From Sipunculus nudus (Eukaryota; Annelida; Sipuncula; Golfingiida; Sipunculidae): a stretch of 64,000 nt of DNA. Below the pieces are notes generated by a model. It was given only the letters and a program-made list of their open reading frames with translations, searched no databases and was not told the DNA's origin. A program made the translations under genes and the position numbers. The DNA lies in NCBI GenBank assembly GCA_026874595.1, contig CM049314.1:12392729-12456728 (forward strand), given 5' to 3'. Shown here piece by piece: positions 62,301 to 64,000 of this stretch. How positions within the stretch are numbered: the stretch's first letter is position 1; every line of letters starts with the position of its first letter.

Positions 62301-63277
62301 AAAACGGGTGGTCTTAATGAACAAGTGGTCTTTTAAGACAGGTTCTACTGTACTCTTATATGCTAAAATAAAAAGAGAACCAGAAGATTGTAGTTCAGAT
62401 ATTTATTGTGGCTTCATTCATTTAATCCTCTAGCATAATACATTTGATAAAACTAGTGATTCTGGCTATGTAATGCACCACCAGGGCTCCTGAAATCTAC
62501 CAATATATATCACCTTAATGACAATCAACTGTTATACCATGTTATATAATGACCTAATAAATTTTCAATCCACACCATGTGAATATGAGGTACCTACCAG
62601 GATCTGGATGACACTGCTGATGTTGTCCATGGGGAAGTCTGGCAGACCTAACGTGTTGGACTCATCAGTCTTAAAGGTCGAGGCAAATGACAAGATCTGG
62701 GTGATTCTAGAAAAGAAAAGAAGATATAGATACATAGATACATAAAGTCGAAGCATTATTTGATGTCTTAACTCTCATTACTGAAGCTACCTTCTAAATA
62801 TATATATATATATATATATTTATGCATTATATTTATATACATTTTTCTTCTTTTGCATCATAAGGCAATCATCACTTTTCAGGGTTGGACTTTTAGGTTT
62901 AAAGAATATGCAATGAAACTAGGAAAGCCGTAGTCATCTAAAAATGTACATTACAGGTTCATCTTTGATAAATGCACACTATAGAATCAGTATTTTCTCC
63001 CTGAATACATACCAATATGCACCTAGGGAAAACACAATCTCATCCACACAGACTCTTATGCCATCAACTGGCATTTTTTTCCAAGTTTTTCATACACAGC
63101 CCTAAATTTCTGGTTGTTCAAAGCAGTCTGGATTTCAGTGGCAAAATAGTGTTCAGTTAAAAAAAAAGATTATTCAGCTCATACTTGTGGCTGATATAGT
63201 GGCTGTCTATACCTTGAGTATACTTACTTTTCTGGTTTGAGGGTTGTGCCAAATAAGTTCAAAAACTCTAGCTGGTC
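10356..63277 (-). CDS. VWA8: VWA8: mitochondrial AAA+ ATPase with C-terminal VWA domain, 5' partial (38 exons, 1629 codons in window)
   Basis: Thirty-eight exons, listed one by one below as e1-e38, join into 4890 nt in one frame ending in TAG. Every junction has GT-AG signals and compatible phases. ATPase module 2 has Walker A GPRGCGKS (168-175, split by the e5/e6 intron) and a Walker B-like LAVLDG (231-236). Module 3 has Walker A GNQGVGKN (501-508) and Walker B VVDEAD (565-570). A poorly conserved central region (about 760-1260) precedes a glycine-rich linker, a charged helical stretch and the VWA domain. There the metal-binding set is complete: DVSGS 1444-1448, T1529 and D1555. The human protein has about 1900 residues, so roughly 270 N-terminal residues, with the targeting peptide and first Walker A, lie past 64000. 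The family is a matrix-facing mitochondrial ATPase of poorly defined substrate. Identity is secure from long colinear similarity recalled for vertebrate VWA8. Confidence 0.95.
10925..11163 (-). CDS. VWA8: VWA8 exon e37 (rest of MIDAS)
   Basis: Residues 1515-1593 contain TLHAHAQFCISGDHTLEATE, HFVIVLSDANLERYGI and VIFIGSLGDQAH. T1529 and D1555 complete the metal site. Confidence 0.98.
11301..11336. repeat. (TA)n microsatellite
   Basis: A run of about 17 'ta' units lies in the intron before e37. Confidence 0.95.
11721..11819 (-). CDS. VWA8: VWA8 exon e36
   Basis: Residues 1482-1514 begin YDIIGHSGEGYHFEIVNRNK and end RLDVIK. The donor is 'aag|gtagac'. Confidence 0.96.
12175..12333 (-). CDS. VWA8: VWA8 exon e35 (VWA domain, MIDAS DxSxS)
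   Basis: Residues 1429-1481 begin LGSPQQKPKLLRILADVSGS, then MYRFNGHD. DVSGS at 1444-1448 is the first metal-ion-dependent adhesion motif. Phase is 0 on both sides. Confidence 0.98.
12833..13014 (-). repeat. Tandem copies of the e34 donor, period about 96 bp
   Basis: The nearest copy at about 12911-12945 reads RGEKESE and is followed by 'gtaaacatacc', as in e34 (RGEKEPE). A third, more decayed copy at about 12833-12880 has 'gaggag|gttaaatatg'. The units share 'catctcctgatta' and 'gtctaccatatgat'. Confidence 0.88.
13015..13140 (-). CDS. VWA8: VWA8 exon e34
   Basis: Residues 1387-1428 contain AKGKERQWLKNQAYGDLDEA and GLTGEKSIYKRRGEKEPE. The donor region is duplicated (see the repeat at 12833-13014). 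Confidence 0.97.
14179..14203. repeat. (TTA)n microsatellite
   Basis: About eight 'tta' units lie just beyond the e33 donor. Confidence 0.9.
14222..14330 (-). CDS. VWA8: VWA8 exon e33
   Basis: Residues 1351-1386 contain LQQIKMSEYDAELYEKFAEN and RRQVQSLKVVIDSLQ, a charged helical stretch before the VWA domain. Confidence 0.96.
14504..14788. mobile_element. PIF/Harbinger-like MITE, 285 bp
   Basis: Inverted ends begin 'ggccaaaaaaaat' and share 'ggtatggttctcaggcac'. The insertion is flanked by TTA on both sides (14501-14503 and 14789-14791), a three-base duplication typical of PIF/Harbinger. No coding frame is present. Confidence 0.82.
14860..15080. repeat. Diverged interspersed repeat, related to 22975-23275
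   Basis: Both stretches share 'gcagataat.tgaaa', 'ttcttgattta/ttcgattta', 'gagggat' and 'caaatttgaaa.cc.tc'. Similarity is partial and the family is unknown. Confidence 0.4.
15099..16321. mobile_element. Non-autonomous pogo/Tigger-like element, 1223 bp
   Basis: Terminal inverted repeats start 'cagtggaaccccac' / 'cagtggaaccccgc' and are flanked by TA. 'tggtcgtaatt' motifs recur near both ends. No transposase frame is seen. CAGT-starting ends with TA target sites are typical of the pogo/Tigger branch of Tc1/mariner. A short relative lies at 32658-32816. Confidence 0.82.
16699..16812. repeat. Three tandem stem-loop units of 38-39 bp
   Basis: Each unit contains 'tgacagtt' and, about 10 bases later, 'aactgtca' (or 'aattgtca'), able to pair as an eight-base stem. 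Units start at 16699, 16738 and 16776. They lie in the intron upstream of e33, near e32. Confidence 0.85.
16933..16979 (-). CDS. VWA8: VWA8 exon e32 (47 bp)
   Basis: The shortest exon; residues 1335-1349 are VRRAAREMGKKAFLE. The frame requires it between e31 and e33. Confidence 0.95.
17296..17548 (+). mobile_element. tRNA-derived SINE, 5' part
   Basis: An A-box-like 'tggctcaggggtagagc' and a B-box-like 'agttcaaatct' are spaced as in a tRNA promoter. The body is interrupted by the hAT element at 17549-18370 and resumes at 18379. Confidence 0.65.
17549..18370. mobile_element. Non-autonomous hAT element, 822 bp
   Basis: It is flanked by the perfect 8-bp duplication 'atatgcag' (17541-17548 and 18371-18378). 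The ends are 'tagggctgggacg' and, inverted, 'tagtgttgggacg'. The subterminal region is rich in 'cgatatcatgatatc'-like motifs. No transposase frame is visible. Confidence 0.9.
18379..18410 (+). mobile_element. tRNA-derived SINE, continuation after the hAT element
   Basis: 'tagacactgggcctagatgac' continues the sequence broken at 17548. The far end of the SINE is not clear. Confidence 0.5.
18886..18995 (-). CDS. VWA8: VWA8 exon e31
   Basis: Residues 1299-1334 begin GFGTAGLGGVGGPYRLDAGH and end NVPED. The acceptor is 'attgcag'. Confidence 0.96.
19390..19595. repeat. Interspersed repeat fragment ('cttttgaaaa...tctagcacaaac' family)
   Basis: It is related to 39590-39935 and 42650-42990, sharing 'cttttgaaaa', 'agatctagc.caaac', 'aaaatggcag' and 'aggttcaccca'. 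It is non-coding. Confidence 0.65.
19776..19890 (-). CDS. VWA8: VWA8 exon e30
   Basis: Residues 1260-1297 contain MPKHGKVDPTGAPHVGGNQW and then AGGT. This glycine-rich linker is a strong VWA8 signature. Confidence 0.96.
20953..21154 (-). CDS. VWA8: VWA8 exon e29 (WD-like strand)
   Basis: Residues 1193-1259 begin VVDPSPYSSWMLPNHGVKL and contain VDQGGCVRLWETAL, which resembles the end of a WD repeat. The 5' third of the exon with its acceptor is duplicated upstream (see the repeat at 21094-21309). Confidence 0.95.
21094..21309 (-). repeat. 108-bp tandem duplication covering the e29 acceptor and exon start
   Basis: The copy at about 21202-21309 reads VVDPSPYSLWGPSNHSVKLA behind an intact 'aatgacag' acceptor and then meets TAA. 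It is a decayed partial duplicate exon. 108 bp is a multiple of three. Confidence 0.93.
21610..21960. repeat. Interspersed repeat with internal poly-G tract (copy 1)
   Basis: A run of G at about 21706-21721 is followed by 'caaagggcattttgcaacagtgac' (in part) and 'gatagacaagctcata'. The same order occurs at 33060-33410. Confidence 0.7.
24560..25692 (-). mobile_element. Repeat with tandem core, (ACGG)n tract and 'cagctgag' terminus
   Basis: Core units of roughly 130 bp share 'tgaccttgacctttgacc', 'cctcaaaatcaata' and 'gaaggtttgggatgaaaa'. They are followed by 'cgagaatataggtcgcagtgacc', an (ACGG)n/(CCGG) tract at 25577-25623 and the terminus 'gactgaaagtcagctgagc'. The far end seems missing. Confidence 0.75.
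25769..25850 (-). CDS. VWA8: VWA8 exon e28
   Basis: Residues 1166-1191 contain LAAYMEVADIANHKLRYIPV. The donor 'ccagg|gtaggt' joins to e29 as PVPGVVDPSPYSSW. Confidence 0.93.
26221..26431 (-). CDS. VWA8: VWA8 exon e27
   Basis: Residues 1095-1164 begin STVDLYQSYQSRPQKEE and contain TVLLPETGQVVRAIPTW. Its acceptor region is tandemly repeated (see the repeat at 26400-26545). Confidence 0.9.
26400..26545 (-). repeat. Tandem copies of the e27 acceptor, period 51 bp
   Basis: 'tcaactgta' recurs at 26421, 26472 and 26523. The first two copies keep 'aattccag|tctacagttgac', a full acceptor plus STVD codons. The third has lost the acceptor. The 51-bp unit is 17 codons but carries an in-frame TAA. Confidence 0.95.
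27021..27172 (-). CDS. VWA8: VWA8 exon e26
   Basis: Residues 1045-1094 contain KISSPNRVLTTKDSIATIAV and GLPEL. The acceptor is 'cattgcag'. Confidence 0.9.
27600..27832 (-). mobile_element. Truncated copy of the 'cagctgag' repeat family
   Basis: 'aatattttgaaggaatgaagtc', in part, and 'tggtaggagaacat' match the unit near 46.3 and 47.0 kb. It ends 'ggctcagctgacttatagtaa' with no microsatellite tract, next to the e25 donor. Confidence 0.65.
27844..27926 (-). CDS. VWA8: VWA8 exon e25
   Basis: Residues 1017-1043 begin KFLLSQPEGTRFEYVLQP. A repeat terminus 'gctgagcaaaaaa' lies 13 bp past its donor. Confidence 0.9.
28569..28694 (-). CDS. VWA8: VWA8 exon e24
   Basis: Residues 975-1015 contain SLDVMNMLEGHCHTVSVPV. 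The donor is 'aataa|gtaagg'. Confidence 0.9.
29217..29287 (-). CDS. VWA8: VWA8 exon e23
   Basis: Residues 951-973 are GRFCMCSQFAHTPEGLLVFY and KEG. The donor is 'ggaag|gtgaga'. Confidence 0.88.
30010..30120 (-). CDS. VWA8: VWA8 exon e22
   Basis: Residues 914-950 begin TNTLLNINTETGEVSRL. The donor is 'caa|gttgta'. Phase is 0 on both sides. Confidence 0.88.
30911..31128 (-). CDS. VWA8: VWA8 exon e21
   Basis: Residues 842-913 contain NPISLYSMTPGS, LDLYDIFPNMRYNFRPRV and NVVLHEGV. The region is strand-rich and weakly conserved. Confidence 0.92.
31941..32079 (-). CDS. VWA8: VWA8 exon e20
   Basis: Residues 795-840 begin GPIKMGVQSHPVERTEARSL and later have LPLHETSIIMDLAVAK. The acceptor is 'taccatag'. 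Confidence 0.93.
32658..32816. mobile_element. Short pogo-like MITE, 159 bp
   Basis: The ends match the 1223-bp element ('cagtggaatcccac' / 'cagtgaaaccccac') with TA flanks at 32656-32657 and 32817-32818. It is an internal-deletion derivative of the same family. Confidence 0.85.
32858..32963 (-). CDS. VWA8: VWA8 exon e19
   Basis: Residues 760-794 begin MDLPPFEFRGHLHI and end HKNVTVK. The acceptor with a pyrimidine tract, 'ttttctccatcaag', was chosen; it gives AKE-MDLP, matching the vertebrate pattern. An in-frame acceptor 33 nt upstream is also possible. Confidence 0.85.
33060..33480. repeat. Interspersed repeat with internal poly-G tract (copy 2)
   Basis: The G tract at about 33174-33186 is followed by 'gcaaagggcatctcgcaa' and 'tgatagacaagctcata', as at 21610-21960. 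Confidence 0.7.
34314..36216 (+). mobile_element. Complete-looking 'cagctgag' family element with about four 330-bp core repeats
   Basis: The left end is 'ttttagctcagctgactg', followed by a 'gtccgtcgtccgtcc' tract and 'aacaaggcacaaatcgtaa'. Core units repeat 'ctggacctagaatcttcatt', 'gaaattaggtctctgttacc' and 'gatcatgagatg.ttcatcag' about every 330 bp. The right end is 'cagtcagctgagtgtcatga' and the palindrome 'gacccatgggtc'. No long reading frame is present. The 44.1-47.2 kb element has the same ends in the opposite orientation. Confidence 0.8.
36217..38099. other. Intron e18-e19, proximal part without features
   Basis: AT-rich sequence. Overlapping open frames of about 100 codons at 37484-37789 (plus) and 37663-38004 (minus) show no motif or splice support and look like chance. 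Confidence 0.55.
38100..38251 (-). CDS. VWA8: VWA8 exon e18
   Basis: Residues 709-758 contain KFPTEGLSSVVKNVFDFDTY and end GNVKLAK. It closes the conserved ATPase half of the protein. Confidence 0.96.
38512..39155. repeat. 73-bp satellite array, about nine copies
   Basis: 'aagttaagcccca' recurs exactly every 73 bp from 38512 to 39096. Copies differ by a few bases only, so the array is young. It sits in the e17-e18 intron. Confidence 0.97.
39355..39560 (-). CDS. VWA8: VWA8 exon e17
   Basis: Residues 641-708 contain DIFSAHAVDNPDP, YGPNVPEDIL, LAFGELRDMADQG and YPYSTREVVNMVRHIE. This is the lid region of module 3. Confidence 0.97.
39590..39935. repeat. Interspersed repeat ('cttttgaaaatccgccat' family, copy 1)
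   Basis: It shares 'gcttttgaaaatccgccat', 'aataaggtcaa', 'aaatctgtga' and 'caactgagcgata' with 42650-42990. Confidence 0.75.
39986..41401. mobile_element. DNA transposon derivative with perfect 25-bp inverted ends, 1416 bp
   Basis: Both ends start 'ccgtaaaatctccactt' and are identical over 25 bp. TA flanks lie at 39984-39985 and 41402-41403. 'gcggttttaa' repeats lie just inside the right end. The longest internal frame (40406-40726, minus, 106 codons) has no transposase motif. It is probably a non-autonomous Tc1/mariner-superfamily member. Confidence 0.85.
41687..41806 (-). CDS. VWA8: VWA8 exon e16
   Basis: Residues 601-639 contain HPDFRMFVLANRPGFPFLG, the sensor-1 region of module 3. The acceptor 'ctaccag' at 41807 is required by phase. 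Confidence 0.96.
42270..42405 (-). CDS. VWA8: VWA8 exon e15 (Walker B, module 3)
   Basis: Residues 555-599 contain GHILVVDEADKAPTNVTCIL and end ADGRRIVS. A full DEAD-like acidic pair is present. Confidence 0.97.
42650..42990. repeat. Interspersed repeat ('cttttgaaaatccgccat' family, copy 2)
   Basis: It is colinear with 39590-39935 through 'cagcttttgaaaatccgcca', 'tctagcgcaaac' and 'aaaatggcag'. It lies between e14 and e15. Confidence 0.75.
43135..43210 (-). CDS. VWA8: VWA8 exon e14
   Basis: Residues 530-554 begin DTTVQTLTLQPTVQDG and end YEDSPL. The split arginine codon with e13 gives LQLHRDTTVQ, as in vertebrates. Confidence 0.95.
43623..43670. repeat. (GT)n microsatellite
   Basis: It is an interrupted run of 'gt' units. 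The cysteine-valine open frame across it is an artefact of the repeat. Confidence 0.95.
44098..47242 (-). mobile_element. Second complete-looking 'cagctgag' family element, 3.1 kb, inverted
   Basis: It begins with 'acaagggacccatgggtcat' and 'gctcagctga', the mirror of the right end at 36181-36216. It ends with an (ACGG)n tract (47136-47188), 'gacttatagtcagctgagct' and 'aaaaa'. Inside, two diverged units at about 45880-46450 and 46540-47090 share 'ttaaatccttatg.atac', 'tttgatattaggcag' and 'atggtaggaga'. Confidence 0.75.
47743..47998 (-). CDS. VWA8: VWA8 exon e13 (Walker A, module 3)
   Basis: The longest exon, residues 445-528. It holds VPDVLFYENAQHLGIMEDML, the P-loop LLLVGNQGVGKNKIVDRF and NRPREYLQLH. 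Confidence 0.97.
48487..48596 (-). CDS. VWA8: VWA8 exon e12
   Basis: Residues 408-443 begin FLPRLARTALEEELEHAG. The second half is a divergent linker. The donor is 'acat|gtatgt'. Confidence 0.88.
49717..49870 (-). repeat. Triplicated e11 donor, period 53 bp
   Basis: The segment 'cattattaccttgcaag' with flanks occurs with the exon-like end at 49838, 49785 and 49732. All three keep the donor 'caag|gtaata' and the preceding KATLA codons. The frame after the first donor meets TAA at once, so only the first is productive. Confidence 0.95.
49838..49953 (-). CDS. VWA8: VWA8 exon e11
   Basis: Residues 369-406 contain LKSVATSFSTRQLLRIARRM, the lid helices of module 2. Its donor region is present three times (see the repeat at 49717-49870). 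Confidence 0.95.
50440..50511 (-). CDS. VWA8: VWA8 exon e10
   Basis: Residues 345-368 begin VPDMVNIQPIMNLAHKLR. It is 72 bp, phase 0 on both sides. Confidence 0.9.
50787..50955 (-). CDS. VWA8: VWA8 exon e9
   Basis: Residues 289-344 contain HPSFRIVALSEPPVVGSS, the sensor-1-like strand of module 2. The donor is 'ttg|gtacgt'. Confidence 0.95.
51820..51933 (-). CDS. VWA8: VWA8 exon e8
   Basis: Residues 251-287 contain LIHDRDLTLFDGTRLLRQDR. The acceptor is 'gcttgcag' and the donor is 'acag|gtcagg'. Confidence 0.95.
52940..55720. repeat. 278-bp dimeric satellite with a 1391-bp higher-order period
   Basis: About ten units contain 'gccaccagttttgcctatga' at one half and 'ggtggcgccacctgtcataa' at the other. 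The palindrome 'ggtggcgccacc' occurs in both halves, spaced 128 and 150 bp. Diagnostic variants recur exactly 1391 bp apart (for example 53156 and 54547, 53711 and 55102), which is five units. Open frames of up to 93 codons within it are by-products of the repeat. Confidence 0.93.
56010..56026. repeat. Poly-C tract beside 'gtctagac' repeats
   Basis: A run of about 16 C follows several 'gtctagac' palindromes at 55970-56010. Confidence 0.9.
56840..57400. repeat. Two tandem units of about 280 bp
   Basis: Starting at about 56842 and 57122, both units carry 'aaatcagaaattg.aggtgg', 'ccaatgatcatagtaagttt', 'aaggtcacccat' and 'atcttcactgatgaaataaa'. Confidence 0.85.
58456..58616 (-). CDS. VWA8: VWA8 exon e7 (Walker B-like region, module 2)
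   Basis: Residues 197-249 include DMTSRDLLQQRMTLPNGDT and SLAVLDGVHRVNAGTFAVL. The second conserved acidic residue of a canonical Walker B is replaced by glycine, as in vertebrate VWA8. Confidence 0.95.
58846..59091 (-). repeat. Tandem array of decoy copies of the e6 donor, period about 64 bp
   Basis: The copy ending at 59028 encodes YHTEPIMLYQ, as e6 does, with only third-position changes, and is followed by 'gtaagt'. An older copy ends at 58857, reads HTEIAILYQ and is followed by 'gtatct'. Decayed copies lie near 58921 and 58985. Confidence 0.85.
59092..59169 (-). CDS. VWA8: VWA8 exon e6 (rest of Walker A, module 2)
   Basis: Residues 171-196 begin GCGKSVLVKQFADLLGY and end EPIMLYQ. Its donor and last 30 coding bases are duplicated in the intron (see the repeat at 58846-59091). 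Confidence 0.95.
59622..59750 (-). CDS. VWA8: VWA8 exon e5 (start of Walker A, module 2)
   Basis: Residues 128-170 contain MMQSHMVKDFAVIGPR. The P-loop begins here and continues in e6. The donor is 'agg|gtgagt'. Confidence 0.93.
60233..60885 (-). mobile_element. Tandem tRNA-derived SINE copies (two full, one partial)
   Basis: Units at about 60233-60531 and 60542-60840 are colinear and diverged. On the minus strand each has an A-box-like 'tagtgaagcggttgg' and a B-box-like 'ggttcgtactc' or 'ggttggaatcc', as in a tRNA promoter. A third fragment begins at about 60834. They lie between e4 and e5. Confidence 0.75.
60924..61040 (-). CDS. VWA8: VWA8 exon e4
   Basis: Residues 89-127 form the linker between ATPase modules 1 and 2 (NFELMEEKKGPVSMV at the start). 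Phase is 0 on both sides. Confidence 0.88.
61954..62058 (-). CDS. VWA8: VWA8 exon e3
   Basis: Residues 54-88 include SPYRLLLKLYPYD, typical of the end of the first ATPase module. Phase is 0 on both sides; the donor is 'aag|gtgagt'. Confidence 0.9.
62191..62350. mobile_element. pogo-like MITE, 160 bp, second family
   Basis: The ends are 'cagtgaaacctg' and, inverted, 'cagtagaacctg', with TA flanks. 'ggtctta' and 'gggaccacc' blocks lie inside each end. It differs internally from the 15099-16321 family. Confidence 0.82.
62598..62706 (-). CDS. VWA8: VWA8 exon e2
   Basis: Residues 18-53 begin ITQILSFASTF and end SSVIQIL. The acceptor is 'cttttctag' and the donor is 'ctg|gtaggt'. Confidence 0.88.
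62797..62822. repeat. (TA)n microsatellite
   Basis: About ten 'ta' units lie in the e1-e2 intron. Confidence 0.9.
63228..63277 (-). CDS. VWA8: VWA8 exon e1 (first in window)
   Basis: Residues 1-16 begin DQLEFLNLFGTTLKPE. The acceptor 'tccttgcag' shows that another exon precedes it upstream. The donor is 'gaaaa|gtaagt'. Confidence 0.85.
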
Positions 63278-64000
63278 CTGCAAGGATAAAGTATTCTTCA
63301 TTCACAGATAATACTCTATTTAGCATAGACATTGCAAGATACAGTCCTACTAAAACTGCAACATACTTCCCTTTGATGGGTAAAGGTAATCACAAAGGTC
63401 AGGTGCTTTGAAAGTTGCCTCTTATATGAAAATGATGTAACATTAACCAATAAAGGCTTAATATGATAACACATACACCATTTGGAAAACAAATATGAAA
63501 GAAGTTCAGAACCACATATAGTTTAATAAGTTACAGGCTACACTTCATATTACACTATATTCTGTTTGATTAGTCTCAAGTTTCAACTTGGATTTTTTTT
63601 TCTAATTTATGAGTGCTCTAATTGGTTGAAACAAATGCCAATTGCCATATATGGCTATATACAAACATTAATGCCAAGGTCACTGTCACTGTAATGTGAC
63701 ATCTGTATGTTTGACATCAGATATAAATTTATATCAAAATGGTCATCAGTATCAACTGTGCTATACATGATTGATGAACAAGGGCCACCATTAAAATATG
63801 CAACAGTAACAGATAGAAAATGAGGCTAAAGGTCAAGGTCATTTAAGGGTAAAGCAATCAAGTCAAAGTCATCGGCTAAGGTCACTTTGACAAAGTATGT
63901 TATATGTCAGAAATGAATTTATTTCAAAGGTAATGGTTACAGGTATAAACTATACCAGAGACAGTTAGCAAACAGGGGTCACTGAAAAAAGTATGCAGAA
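63278..64000. other. Intron upstream of VWA8 e1, to the window edge
   Basis: No exon is recognised. 'aaggtcaaggtcatttaagg'-type sequence at 63830-63900 belongs to the repeat classes seen elsewhere. The preceding VWA8 exons must lie beyond 64000. Confidence 0.6.

Overview
This is a eukaryotic nuclear window from an animal: GT-AG introns, split codons, poly(A) signals, microsatellites and many MITE, SINE and tandem-array insertions. The repeat repertoire resembles what is usual in bivalve mollusc genomes (intronic units rich in 'tgaccttgacc', (ACGG)n tracts beside 'cagctgag' ends, poly-G tracts, a terminus ending 'ggcaggggcata'). The bivalve assignment is an inference. No bacterial genes, rRNA genes or CRISPR arrays were seen.

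Two genes are supported. On the plus strand at 2269-5977 a compact seven-exon gene encodes a predicted secreted protein of 337 residues: a signal peptide and two copies of a module of about 150 residues, each encoded by an exon triplet with identical intron phases. I do not recognise the family. On the minus strand, from 63277 down to 10356, lie the last 38 coding exons (4890 nt, 1629 codons plus stop) of VWA8, a mitochondrial AAA+ ATPase with a C-terminal von Willebrand A domain. The reading frame was followed through every splice junction. The N-terminal part (targeting peptide and first Walker A) lies beyond 64000.

Layout: 1-2268 is non-coding with two diverged duplications. 2269-5977 is the secreted-protein gene. 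5994-10094 is intergenic. 10095-64000 is VWA8, whose introns carry a PIF/Harbinger-like MITE (14504-14788), pogo-like TA-flanked elements (15099-16321, 32658-32816, 62191-62350), a tRNA-derived SINE split by a hAT element (17296-18410), a family with (ACGG)n tracts and 'cagctgag' ends (24.5-25.7, 27.6-27.83, 34.3-36.2 and 44.1-47.2 kb), a 73-bp satellite (38512-39155), an element with perfect 25-bp inverted repeats (39986-41401), and a composite satellite of about 5.9 kb (52.1-58.0 kb) with a higher-order 1391-bp period.

The most unusual signals are the exon-triplet secreted protein and a pattern inside VWA8. At five exon boundaries (13015, 21154, 26431, 49838, 59092) the splice site and the adjoining exon end are tandemly duplicated into the intron, giving arrays of decoy splice sites. 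The two genes are convergent and show no functional link. Residue numbers for VWA8 are counted from the first codon visible in this window.
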